Assembly (NCBI GenBank): GCA_026645935.1
Contig: JAPKMP010000027.1
Coordinates: forward strand, 1 to 42,536
Origin: Candidatus Villigracilaceae bacterium
GTDB taxonomy: Bacteria; Chloroflexota; Anaerolineae; Anaerolineales; Villigracilaceae
Length of the DNA stretch: 42,536 nucleotides
Direction of reading: 5' to 3'
The notes beneath the pieces were generated by a model. It searched no databases and was not told the origin of the DNA. It worked only from the letters and a program-made list of their open reading frames with translations. This document shows positions 17,064 to 25,453 of the stretch, one piece after another. The translations under genes were made by a program, and so were the position numbers. How positions within the stretch are numbered: the stretch's first letter is position 1; each line of letters opens with the position of its first letter.

Positions 17064-18746
17064 ATGAATCACGATCAGAGACCGCAATCGCCATATTCCG
17101 GCCGCTGGGTTGCACTTGTGCGGGGAAGGGTCGTTGCACAGGGCGGCACTCCCGAACAGGCATTGCGAGCCTCGCAATCCAGCCGCCATAAGGAAAAACC
17201 TGAAATCCGATTCGTGTCTGCCGCCTTTACCCTTCCCCCTATTTTGGAAAAGATCTTGACGATTCTCCCCTCCCAAGCAGAGGTCTATCTTGTCGGAGGC
17301 GCAGTCCGGGATTTGTTGATGAACCGCCTCTCTCCGGATTTCGACTTTGCCCTGCCTTCGAGCGGCATTTCCCTCGCCCGATCCGTTGCCAATTCCCTCA
17401 ATGCAGACTTCATGGTATTGGACGAAGAACGCGATACCGGGAGGGTTGTCCTCACGAACGAAGATGGGTCATTCACATATCTCGATTTTGCCGCTTTCCG
17501 CGGAACAACCCCTATGACAGACTCAAGACAGGCCCTGGAAGAAGATTTGCGAGACCGGGACTTCACCATCAACGCCCTTGCGCTCAATCCACGCGATATG
17601 ACCATCATCGATCCGCTCGACGGTGCGAATGATATCCGGGCAAAGATCATCCGCGCCTGTGCGCCCACCTCCATATCTCACGATCCCGTACGGATATTAC
17701 GCGGGGTCCGCCAGGCAGTGGCTTTCGGATTCGCCATCGAGAAAAATACCCGCACATGGATGAAAGAAGCCGCCGGGGGAATCGAGAAAGTAACCGTTGA
17801 ACGCCTGCGTGACGAAGTGTTCAAGATCCTGGGCGGACCCAAAGCCAGCGCATCCCTCCGTGCATTGGAGATGCTTGGAGCGATGCAACACCTGATGCCC
17901 GAATTGTTGGAGATGAAAGGCGTCACGCAATCGCCACCCCACATCCATGACGTCTGGACACATACCCTTTCCGTATTGGATCACCTCGATGATCTGCTCT
18001 CGTCCCTTAGCCCCGATTTCGATGCGGAGAAGACCAGTGACCTGTTCATGGGTTTGATCAGTCTCAAAATCGGGCGTTACCGTGAACAGATCGCAGCGCA
18101 TATGACGAAACCCCTCAACCCAAACCGGCTGCATCGTTCCCTTCTCTTCCTTTCCGCGCTGTACCATGACGTATGCAAACCGTCGACGAAATTCGCCGAT
18201 GAGAATGGAAGAATCCGTTTCTTTGACCACGACCTAAAAGGAGCGGAGGTCGTCGCTGAACGCGCACGCTCCTTCAACCTGAGCAACGATGAGATCGAAC
18301 GACTGGATTCCATCGTCAGACATCACATGCGGTTCCATTTTTTTACGGAAAGACTCTTGAAGGAAAGCCAACCTCCCTCCCGAAAAGCGATCTACCGTTA
18401 TTTTCGCGATAGTGGCGGGGCTGGCGTGGATTTGGTTTTGCTTGCGCTTGCCGACGTGCGCGGCGTATGGGGCAACACGCTTACCCAGGAGATCTGGGCA
18501 GCGTATCTCGACATTGCGCGAATCCTGCTTGAAAATTACTGGGAGCGTCCGAAGGAGACCGTGAATCCTCCGCGCATCCTGGATGGCAACGAGTTGATGA
18601 AAGAATTAAATCTCAGACCGGGGCGCATTGTGGGACAACTGCTTGAGTTCATACGTGAGAATCAGGCTGCGGGAAAGATCAACAGTAAGGACGAGGCGAT
18701 TGAATCTGCCCGGGAGGAATTGGCGAAGATCGAGGCCGGGTTGTAA
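17064..18746 (+). CDS. CCA-adding enzyme/poly(A) polymerase family with HD domain
   Basis: A 560-residue class II nucleotidyltransferase. Residues 1-45 resemble DUF5678 (YSGRWVALVRGRVVAQGGTP). Then comes the polymerase head: VGGAVRDLLMNRLS (from residue 77) with catalytic DFDFA at 92-96, and RDRDFTINALA and DPVRILRGVR of the second part. The RNA-binding region follows, then an HD domain with ALYHDVCKP (His368, Asp369) and a later DSIVRHHMRFH. This order matches bacterial CCA-adding or A-adding enzymes that carry HD phosphohydrolase domains. Whether it adds CC, A or CCA cannot be told from motifs alone. It is probably cotranscribed with hpt. Confidence 0.9.
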   Translation: MNHDQRPQSPYSGRWVALVRGRVVAQGGTPEQALRASQSSRHKEKPEIRFVSAAFTLPPILEKILTILPSQAEVYLVGGAVRDLLMNRLSPDFDFALPSSGISLARSVANSLNADFMVLDEERDTGRVVLTNEDGSFTYLDFAAFRGTTPMTDSRQALEEDLRDRDFTINALALNPRDMTIIDPLDGANDIRAKIIRACAPTSISHDPVRILRGVRQAVAFGFAIEKNTRTWMKEAAGGIEKVTVERLRDEVFKILGGPKASASLRALEMLGAMQHLMPELLEMKGVTQSPPHIHDVWTHTLSVLDHLDDLLSSLSPDFDAEKTSDLFMGLISLKIGRYREQIAAHMTKPLNPNRLHRSLLFLSALYHDVCKPSTKFADENGRIRFFDHDLKGAEVVAERARSFNLSNDEIERLDSIVRHHMRFHFFTERLLKESQPPSRKAIYRYFRDSGGAGVDLVLLALADVRGVWGNTLTQEIWAAYLDIARILLENYWERPKETVNPPRILDGNELMKELNLRPGRIVGQLLEFIRENQAAGKINSKDEAIESAREELAKIEAGL

Positions 18747-18797
18747 ATTGTGCGTGTTGGCCCGGCGAATCAAATCTATTGAAAATCAGGAGATGAC

Positions 18798-19562
18798 ATG
18801 GATACGGTAAATGTTAATGGTATTGAATTGGCGTATAGGCGGTTAGGCAAAGGGTCGCCGTTGGTACTAATTCACGGCTACCCCCTGGATCATTCCATTT
18901 GGGATGATGTTGCTTCCCTGCTGGAACATGATTTCGATCTCATCCTCCCCGACCTGCGCGGATTTGGCGGATCAGGCACAGTGGATACGCCATATTCGAT
19001 GGCGGAAATTGCTGGGGACCTGGCAACCCTGCTTGATTTTCTCGGCGTAGATAAAGCATCTTTTGCAGGTCATTCGATGGGCGGGTATGTTGCCCTTGCC
19101 TTCGCCAAGGCATATCCAAACCGCGTCAATGGGCTAGCCCTTGTCTCTTCGCAAGCCGCGGGCGACACCCCCGAGCGCAGGGAAGGCAGGTACAAAACAG
19201 CCGCTGATGTGGTTGAGAAGGGAGTCTCAGTCGTTGCAGAGACCATGACCGAAAAACTTACCGCCGACCAGAAGGTTCGTGACCGCCTCCATCCGCTTAT
19301 CCAAAAACAGAGCGTTGCCGGTGTCGCTGGCGCGCTCAAAGCAATGGCGGAGCGCGAAGACCTGACCTCGTTTGTCGCATCGTTCGAACGAACCCTCGTG
19401 CTCATTCACGGCGACGCCGATGAGTTGATTCCTGTGGACCGCGCGCGGGAGATCAAATTCCTGCTGCCTCCGGCTCTATTATTCGAACTATCCGGAGCGG
19501 GCCATATGCCGATGATGGAAATGCCCGAACAGACCGCACCTTTGTTGAAACATCTCAAATAA
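18798..19562 (+). CDS. Alpha/beta hydrolase
   Basis: A 254-residue alpha/beta hydrolase-fold enzyme. The oxyanion region is LIHGYPLDHSIWDD, the nucleophile elbow is GHSMGG (Ser93), the acid is Asp in GDADELIP and the histidine is in GAGHMPMMEMPE. These make a complete catalytic triad. The substrate is unknown; esterase, lactonase or aryl-hydrolase are all possible from the fold. The ATG follows CAGGAG. Spacing of 51 bases from the CCA gene allows readthrough, and the clear terminator after it marks the end of this unit. Confidence 0.9.
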   Translation: MDTVNVNGIELAYRRLGKGSPLVLIHGYPLDHSIWDDVASLLEHDFDLILPDLRGFGGSGTVDTPYSMAEIAGDLATLLDFLGVDKASFAGHSMGGYVALAFAKAYPNRVNGLALVSSQAAGDTPERREGRYKTAADVVEKGVSVVAETMTEKLTADQKVRDRLHPLIQKQSVAGVAGALKAMAEREDLTSFVASFERTLVLIHGDADELIPVDRAREIKFLLPPALLFELSGAGHMPMMEMPEQTAPLLKHLK

Positions 19563-19569
19563 AACCGAA

Positions 19570-19605
19570 CCGCCCATCTGTTTGTCATGATGGGCGGCTT
19601 GTTTT
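19570..19605 (+). terminator. Rho-independent terminator
   Basis: CCGCCCATC at 19570-19578 pairs perfectly with GATGGGCGG at 19589-19597, followed by CTTGTTTT. It separates the convergent hydrolase and response-regulator genes. Confidence 0.9.
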
Positions 19606-19619
19606 CCGAATTCCTTCAA

Positions 19620-20060
19620 TCAGGAGGAGAGCGGTTGATTTGTCTGGGCTAACGGTTTAGTTTTTTTTAGCGGCGCGGCATCCAAGGTACCCGTGTTGCG
19701 CCTGATCAGTTTCTTGATGTTCGCCACCAGAACCCCGCTTGGAACTGGTTTGACAAGGAAATCATCCGCCCCGGCATCCAGTACGCTTGCAACCATGCGA
19801 GGTTCATTGAGCGCCGAGAGGACGAGGATCGGCACATTGCTTGTCCTGCGGATCGTTTTGCACACTTGCCAGCCGTCCACATCCGGCATCATTAGATCGA
19901 GGAGGACGACGTTCGGCTCGAACTCACGAACGAGGCGGATCCCCTCCTCTCCGTTGTTTGTGGTGAGCACGTCGAAACCGAAGGTTTTCAGTAACATGCT
20001 CATGAGTTCAGTGATGGCGAGATCGTCGTCGATCACGAGGATTTTGTGGTTGCTTGTCAT
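19620..20060 (-). CDS. Stand-alone response regulator receiver protein
   Basis: A 146-residue single-domain response regulator. Acidic pocket Asp11-Asp12-Asp13 (VIDDDL), phosphorylation site Asp55 in VLLDLMMPDVDG, Ser/Thr in LVLSALNE and Lys104 in FLVKPV are all present. No DNA-binding output domain follows; the last 25 residues are a Lys/Pro/Thr-rich tail. Such proteins usually work by binding partners or as relays. No histidine kinase gene is nearby, so the partner is unknown. The ATG is at 20060 without an evident Shine-Dalgarno site. The 237 bases upstream, shared with ppdK, contain TACAAT twice, near 20218 and 20239. Confidence 0.92.
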   Translation of the reverse strand: MTSNHKILVIDDDLAITELMSMLLKTFGFDVLTTNNGEEGIRLVREFEPNVVLLDLMMPDVDGWQVCKTIRRTSNVPILVLSALNEPRMVASVLDAGADDFLVKPVPSGVLVANIKKLIRRNTGTLDAAPLKKTKPLAQTNQPLSS

Positions 20061-20297
20061 AATCTTTAGTGTTCCCTGCGTGGTTTATCTTGATGCGCAG
20101 TGTTCTCATTATCATCCAATAGTTTATCTTTTCACTTTGCAGTATATTTACAGGTATTGAGGGGCAATTAATCCGATTCATGGACTGAAATCCTTCCCTG
20201 ATGTGATTTTCGTCAGATACAATCCCCCCTCTTTTTGGTACAATATTTCACAATTACATAAAAGAAAGGAAATGCTTTACTGCATCAGGAGGCCGTC

Positions 20298-23090
20298 ATG
20301 ACGAAATGGGTTTATCTCTACAATGAGGTGAAACAGGTCGAAAAATTAGCCGGAGGATCATGGGACAGCGTGAAAGCCATCGTGGGCGGGAAGGGTGCCG
20401 GCCTGCTCGATATGGCACGCGCCAATGTGCCTGTACCCCCGTTTTTTACTGTCACGACCGGAGCGTGTATTGCCTATCAAAGAACCGGGAAATTTCCGAA
20501 GGGAATGTGGGAACAGGAAATCAGGGCGCTAAAAGTGATCGAAAGGAAGACAGGCAGGAAGTTTGGCGATCCGAAGAAACCCTTGCTGGTTTCATCCCGT
20601 TCCGGTGCAAAATTCTCGATGCCGGGGATGATGAACACCATCCTCAACATCGGTTTGACAGACCAGGTTGCGGAGGGGATGATTAAAGCGACGAAAAATG
20701 AGCGTTTTGTCTGGGACTCCTACCGCCGGGTGGTCGAAATGTTTGGGACGGTGGTCATGGATATACCGGATGAGGCATTCGAACATCCCCTGGCTCAATA
20801 CAAGAAGAAAAAAGGCTATAAGCTCGATATCGAAATGAGGGCGGAGGACTGGAAGGAAATTGTCGGTATCTACAAGCAGGCTTATAAAAAAGCCTGCGGC
20901 AAGGACTTCCCCCAGGATCCATACAAACAGTTATCGATGGCGACCGAGGCGGTCTTCAAATCATGGAACGGAAAACGGGCTGTTGCATATCGCCGTAAGG
21001 AAGGCATCCCCGATACGCTGGGGACGGCCGTCAATATTTGCACGATGGTCTTCGGCAATATGGGCGACGACTCGGCGACCGGTGTGGCATTCACCCGGAA
21101 TCCATCCACCGGCGAAAAGAAAATGATGGGCGAGTACCTGCTCAACGCGCAGGGAGAAGATGTGGTGGCGGGAATCCGCAATGCGGACGCGGTGGAAAAC
21201 CTCAAAAAGTACATGCCCGATGCGTACAAGAAATTCATGGACATCACCAACCGTCTCGAAAAACATTACACCGATATGCAGGATGTCGAATTCACCATCG
21301 AGCGCGGAAAACTATGGATGCTGCAAACCCGCGTCGGCAAACGCACCGCCAAAGCCGCCGTAAAGATCGCAGTGGATATGGCAAACGAAGGCTTGATCAC
21401 ACGCGACAAGGCTGTTTTGCGCGTTACCCCCGAACAGGTGGACGCTTTGCTCCATCCCCAATTTGACGATGCAGCCATGAATGCCGCCGAGAAGGAAGGT
21501 AAATTCCTTGCCAAAGGCGTGAACGCTTCTCCCGGTGCGGCGGTCGGTCAGATCTACTTCGACGCGGATACAGCCGAATCCATTGCAAAAGAAAAGGGAC
21601 AGGACACCATTATGGTTCGTCCCTTCACCAAGCCGGACGACGTCCATGGCATGATCGCAGCCAAGGGCGTGTTGACCAGTGAAGGCGGCGCAACTTCTCA
21701 TGCGGCGGTGGTGGCGCGACAATTCGGCATTCCCTGTGTGGTTGGAGCTTCGACGATCAAGATCGATCTCGAAAAACGCACAATGACCGCGGGTGGAATA
21801 ACCCTTAAAGAAGGTGATTGGATCTCAGTGGACGGGACGACCGGGAAGGTCTTCTCGGGAAAGATCCCGACTTCCGAACCTTCTCTCGAAGAACAAAAGG
21901 AATTGATGACCCTGCTCAAATGGGCGGATGAAGTATGCGCCCGCGAAAATGTCCGTGAGGCAGCTGCCGCAGGTTACCCGACCCGCGGTTTGCAGGTTTG
22001 GGCGAATGCCGATTATCCAAAGGATGCGCATCGTGCCCGTTCGTATGGGGCGGTGGGTATCGGTCTTTGCCGCACAGAGCACATGTTCTTCGAACCTGAG
22101 CGCCTGCCCATTGTCCAGCGGATGATCCTCGCCGGGACGAGCGAAGCCCGGACGGAAGCGTTGAACCTGCTCCTGCCATATCAACGAAAGGATTTTGACG
22201 GACTCTTCGAGGCGATGAATGGCTATCCAGTCATCATTCGTTTGATCGATCCGCCTTTGCACGAGTTCATGCCCGACGAAGAGAAACTATTGGAAGAGGT
22301 CATCACCATGCGCGTGAGGGGTGAGACGGCCGGGTTGGCAGACAGGGAGAAACTGCTTGCCGCAATAAAGAATATGCATGAATCCAACCCGATGATGGGT
22401 TTGCGCGGCGTGCGTTTGAGCATCTCCATGCCGGAGATCGTCGAGATGCAAGTGCGCGCGATCTTCGAAGCTGCGGCTGACTGCACCCTGCGCGGAATCA
22501 AGGTCAAGCCGGAGATCATGATCCCGCTCACGGGTACGGTCAAGGAACTCGAATGGATCCAGCCGCGCCTCGAACGCATCGGCAGGGAAGTGATGAAGGA
22601 AAAGAGAGTCAGGTTCGCTTACAAGTTCGGAACGATGATCGAGATCCCCCGCGCGGCGGTCACGGCGTCGGATGTCGCTTCGCAGGCGCAGTTCTTTTCC
22701 TTCGGCACCAACGACCTGACACAAATGACCTTCGGATATTCGCGCGACGATGCCGAGCGCAATTTCCTCATTACATATCAGGAACAGAAAATCCTCGAAA
22801 CGAATCCCTTCCAAACCCTCGACCGCGACGGTGTGGGTAAACTGATGCAGAGCGCCATCCGCGAAGGGCGCATGACCCGCCCCGAACTTGAAGTGGGCAT
22901 CTGCGGCGAACATGGCGGCGACCCTGAATCCATCGAGTGGTGTCATCTGATCGGCAATAACTACGTTTCGTGCTCCCCATTCCGCGTGCCGATCGCGCGT
23001 CTCGCTGCGGCACATGCCGCGTTGAAGCACCTGCCCAAAAAGGCAGCAAAGAAAGTTGTGAAAAAAGCGTCAAGAAAAACGAGGAAGTAA
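20298..23090 (+). CDS. ppdK: Pyruvate phosphate dikinase
   Basis: A 930-residue dikinase that interconverts pyruvate, ATP and phosphate with PEP, AMP and diphosphate. The ATP-grasp part begins with VGGKGAGLLDMARANVPVPP; the phosphohistidine is His468 in GGATSHAAVVARQFGIPCVVG-type sequence (the core GGATSHAA is seen), and the PEP-binding barrel ends with the catalytic Cys869 in GICGEHGGDPES. It is about 40-50 residues longer than many family members, in part because of a Lys/Ala tail (KKAAKKVVKKASRKTRK). It has a strong AGGAGG site. In anaerobic or fermentative bacteria the enzyme can serve glycolysis with diphosphate; that is inference. It is monocistronic. Confidence 0.97.
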   Translation: MTKWVYLYNEVKQVEKLAGGSWDSVKAIVGGKGAGLLDMARANVPVPPFFTVTTGACIAYQRTGKFPKGMWEQEIRALKVIERKTGRKFGDPKKPLLVSSRSGAKFSMPGMMNTILNIGLTDQVAEGMIKATKNERFVWDSYRRVVEMFGTVVMDIPDEAFEHPLAQYKKKKGYKLDIEMRAEDWKEIVGIYKQAYKKACGKDFPQDPYKQLSMATEAVFKSWNGKRAVAYRRKEGIPDTLGTAVNICTMVFGNMGDDSATGVAFTRNPSTGEKKMMGEYLLNAQGEDVVAGIRNADAVENLKKYMPDAYKKFMDITNRLEKHYTDMQDVEFTIERGKLWMLQTRVGKRTAKAAVKIAVDMANEGLITRDKAVLRVTPEQVDALLHPQFDDAAMNAAEKEGKFLAKGVNASPGAAVGQIYFDADTAESIAKEKGQDTIMVRPFTKPDDVHGMIAAKGVLTSEGGATSHAAVVARQFGIPCVVGASTIKIDLEKRTMTAGGITLKEGDWISVDGTTGKVFSGKIPTSEPSLEEQKELMTLLKWADEVCARENVREAAAAGYPTRGLQVWANADYPKDAHRARSYGAVGIGLCRTEHMFFEPERLPIVQRMILAGTSEARTEALNLLLPYQRKDFDGLFEAMNGYPVIIRLIDPPLHEFMPDEEKLLEEVITMRVRGETAGLADREKLLAAIKNMHESNPMMGLRGVRLSISMPEIVEMQVRAIFEAAADCTLRGIKVKPEIMIPLTGTVKELEWIQPRLERIGREVMKEKRVRFAYKFGTMIEIPRAAVTASDVASQAQFFSFGTNDLTQMTFGYSRDDAERNFLITYQEQKILETNPFQTLDRDGVGKLMQSAIREGRMTRPELEVGICGEHGGDPESIEWCHLIGNNYVSCSPFRVPIARLAAAHAALKHLPKKAAKKVVKKASRKTRK

Positions 23091-23092
23091 AG

Positions 23093-24295
23093 CTATTCGA
23101 CGAACCGCAGGAAGACTTGATTTCCCAATAATCTTCCGCGTCGTGACAGCCTGAAGACCTCCGACCCATCGGAGGTCTTTGTATGTTCCAGCAATCCCGC
23201 CTGGATGAGTTCCTTGACCTCTTTGGGAAAGACATCCAATAGCCCGGCTCCAAAACGGGACCGGAAGCCTGAATCAGCGACACCGGATTTGACCAGCCGC
23301 AGGTTGTTGATCATGTAATCCGAGATGTCGTCCTTGCGGGATTGTTTGTGTTTATTGACCACAGCGGGCGTGAGGGGAAATACGTAATTCGTGATGCGTG
23401 ATGCGTGATCGGTTAAGCGTTCGATATATGTTTTGATGCGGAGGACATTGGAGTAACGATAGCCCCCCGCGTATCCATGTGCGCCTGCGCCGAGACCGAG
23501 ATATGGGAGCGAACGCCAATATTGGAGATTGTGTTTGCACATCAATCCTGAATTTGATCTTGCCCAATTTGATATTTCATATTGTTCATACCCATTTTCC
23601 TCGAGGCAATCCATTGTCCATTCGTACATGTCCGCAGCCAGGTCGGGATCGGGGAGTGGGAGAAGTCCGCGGTCTGCCCATTTTCCGAAAGGAGTGCCGT
23701 GTTCGAGGGTGAGCGCATAAGCGGAAATATGCTCGGGTTGCAGATCCAAGACGCGCTTTACTGTGGTCTGCCAGGATTGTAGCGTTTGTTCGGGGAGGGC
23801 GTAGATCAGATCGAGGTTGAGATTATTAAATCCGGCTTTTCTTGCTGATGAGACGGCTTCGATGACGGTGAAGAAATCATGCGAACGTTCGAGCATGCGC
23901 AGTTCTTCGGTGATCGATGATTGCACTCCAAGACTAATTCGATTGATACCTGCCTTGCGGATCGCTTCGAGTTTATCGGGCGAGATCGTGCCGGGATTAG
24001 CTTCGATGGTCACTTCCGCACCGGGGGAAATGTCAAAGGAGGAGGATAAGGCTGACATGATGGAGTCAAATTGAGGTCCGGAAAGAAGCGAAGGGGTTCC
24101 TCCTCCAAAGAAAATGGTCTTGGTCTCGATATGCGGCTCAACCGCTACTCGACCAACGTAATCTATTTCTTTGATGAGGGCTTCAACGTAGGCTGGAATC
24201 ATCACCTCCTGTCCGGCGTAGGTGTTGAAGTCGCAGTAGGCGCAGCGGTGGGCGCAAAAGGGGATGTGAAGATAAATTGAGGTTCCAGATATCAA
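23093..24295 (-). CDS. hemW: HemW-like radical SAM protein with repeat insertions
   Basis: A 400-residue radical SAM protein of the HemW family (formerly HemN-like coproporphyrinogen oxidase). CAHRCAYCDF (CxxxCxxC) holds the [4Fe-4S] cluster, FFGGGTPSLL binds SAM, and GVQSSITEELRMLERSHDF with NLDLIYALPEQTL follow. HemW is a haem chaperone. The likely start is the TTG at 24295; no ATG or GTG is available before the conserved IYLHIPFC segment. The TTG lies in a 21-base-period repeat and overlaps the end of the MFS gene by reading in another frame. Three repeats lie within the gene in frame: 24121-24155 (GRVAVEPHIET), 23383-23414 (DHASRITNYV) and 23154-23179 (TKTSDGSEVF). The first comes only a few residues before the SAM-binding GGGTP motif. 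Confidence 0.9.
   Translation of the reverse strand: MISGTSIYLHIPFCAHRCAYCDFNTYAGQEVMIPAYVEALIKEIDYVGRVAVEPHIETKTIFFGGGTPSLLSGPQFDSIMSALSSSFDISPGAEVTIEANPGTISPDKLEAIRKAGINRISLGVQSSITEELRMLERSHDFFTVIEAVSSARKAGFNNLNLDLIYALPEQTLQSWQTTVKRVLDLQPEHISAYALTLEHGTPFGKWADRGLLPLPDPDLAADMYEWTMDCLEENGYEQYEISNWARSNSGLMCKHNLQYWRSLPYLGLGAGAHGYAGGYRYSNVLRIKTYIERLTDHASRITNYVFPLTPAVVNKHKQSRKDDISDYMINNLRLVKSGVADSGFRSRFGAGLLDVFPKEVKELIQAGLLEHTKTSDGSEVFRLSRRGRLLGNQVFLRFVE
23154..23179. repeat. GACCTCCGA palindrome inside hemW
   Basis: AAGACCTCCGA pairs perfectly with TCGGAGGTCTT around CCCA. Same arms as the 34-base palindrome at 40549-40582. It codes TKTSDGSEVF near the HemW C-terminus. Confidence 0.8.
23383..23414. 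repeat. Heptanucleotide tandem repeat inside hemW
   Basis: On the minus strand ATCACGC, ATCACGC, ATCACGA, ATTACG are consecutive 7-base units. Three full units make 21 bases and so keep the frame (DHASRITNYV). Confidence 0.7.
24121..24155. repeat. GGTCTCGATA palindromic element inside hemW
   Basis: TGGTCTCGATATGCGG at the left end and CCGCTACTCGACCA at the right end form an imperfect hairpin. Same family, orientation and reading frame as the helicase element at 7915-7958; coded peptide GRVAVEPHIET. Confidence 0.85.
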
Positions 24296-24310
24296 GTGTC
24301 AGGTTCCAGG
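24281..24310. repeat. 21-base-period repeat at hemW/MFS junction
   Basis: GGTTCCAG occurs at 24281-24288 and 24302-24309. It can also be read as 7-base units GGTTCCA, GATATCA, AGTGTCA, GGTTCCA. The tract contains the hemW start and the stop of the MFS gene. Confidence 0.6.
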
Positions 24311-25453
24311 GGTTGAGGCTTTTCTGGGCAATCCGATGAGAAGGGCGGTGGGTCCGAGAATAAGAATCCACATGGCGATGTGAAGGCCTAACTGATCGGC
24401 GAGGATGCCGATGAGGATGGGGAACATTTTTGCGAGCGGGGAGGTGACAGCGCCGATTGCCATGACGCTCGCGCTCTGCCCGGGCAGGCTGGAGTATAAC
24501 CTTCCCTGCAGGATGGGATACCAACCCGTATTGAACAGGTTGACGAATATAACAAGGATGAGTTTGGGGATGAATCCGGGAGCAAGCAAAAATGCGGCGA
24601 ATGCAAGGAGTTCAATGATTGCGGTCCGGCGCAGGTATTTGAGCGTGTCTTGCTGGCGGTCAACATAGGGGATGAATAAAAAATCTGTGATCAATCCCAT
24701 CGCCAGCCAGGCTGTGACGGCGATGCCTGCACTGGCTTCACTTACACGGACAACATCAACAAAATAAAGCGCGAGGAAACTGAACAACACATCGAGCATC
24801 AGGTCGGCAAATTCGAGCAGGAGCAGCCAGCGCCAGACTTCCTTGCGTTTGAGCGCGTAGAATGCGGCTTTGAATCCGTCGAAGACCTCGCGAAGGGAGG
24901 GAAAGGGAGCGGACTTTTTGTCAGGAGGTAAATTCCGGATGGCGATGACCAGGCCCAAAGTCGAGATTGATGCAAGAAAGGCGTAGGTTCCGCGCCATCC
25001 CAAACCGAGATAGACGAAAAGTCCGAGCAGCATGGGTCCTGTCAGGACTCCAACAGAACCGGCGAAGGTCCAGCGCGCCATGTTCTGTTCGTGGCGTGCC
25101 TGGTCTGAGTCCATGAGATTGGCTTGGGAGAGGTTAACGTACGCGCCCGATGATGGATTGAAAAGAGCGAACGAGATTAGAAGCAAAAGGAAGGAATGGC
25201 TGATGCTTGTTATAAAAAGCGAGGCGGTGAAGAGAACGCCTCCGATGATGATGAGCAGCCGTCTGCGCCACACGTCGCCGAGGATGCTGATGAACGGTTC
25301 GATGAAAGTCGCGAATATCCCCGGCAGGCTGAGAAGCAAACCGATCTGGGTATAGTTTAAATTGAGGTCGTCGCGGATGAGGGGCCAGGCGGTTTCGCCC
25401 ACACCGAAGACAAGTTCATCGATGAATTCGATCAGAAGATAGACATAACTCAT
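24299..25453 (-). CDS. MFS transporter
   Basis: A 384-residue major facilitator superfamily protein with about eleven or twelve hydrophobic segments. The loop between helices 2 and 3 has GDVWRRRLLIIIGG, a form of the MFS signature GxLaDrxGrr. Substrate unknown. The first ATG is at 25453, overlapping the upstream methyltransferase gene by 4 bases (ATGA), so the two are coupled. The C-terminus (RKASTPGT) is encoded by the repeat at 24281-24310 and may have been altered by it. Confidence 0.85.
   Translation of the reverse strand: MSYVYLLIEFIDELVFGVGETAWPLIRDDLNLNYTQIGLLLSLPGIFATFIEPFISILGDVWRRRLLIIIGGVLFTASLFITSISHSFLLLLISFALFNPSSGAYVNLSQANLMDSDQARHEQNMARWTFAGSVGVLTGPMLLGLFVYLGLGWRGTYAFLASISTLGLVIAIRNLPPDKKSAPFPSLREVFDGFKAAFYALKRKEVWRWLLLLEFADLMLDVLFSFLALYFVDVVRVSEASAGIAVTAWLAMGLITDFLFIPYVDRQQDTLKYLRRTAIIELLAFAAFLLAPGFIPKLILVIFVNLFNTGWYPILQGRLYSSLPGQSASVMAIGAVTSPLAKMFPILIGILADQLGLHIAMWILILGPTALLIGLPRKASTPGT

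Noticed and set aside
20061-20297. Small RNA or riboswitch upstream of ppdK
   Set aside because: No stable hairpin or T-tract is visible; only A/T-rich stretches and two TACAAT motifs.
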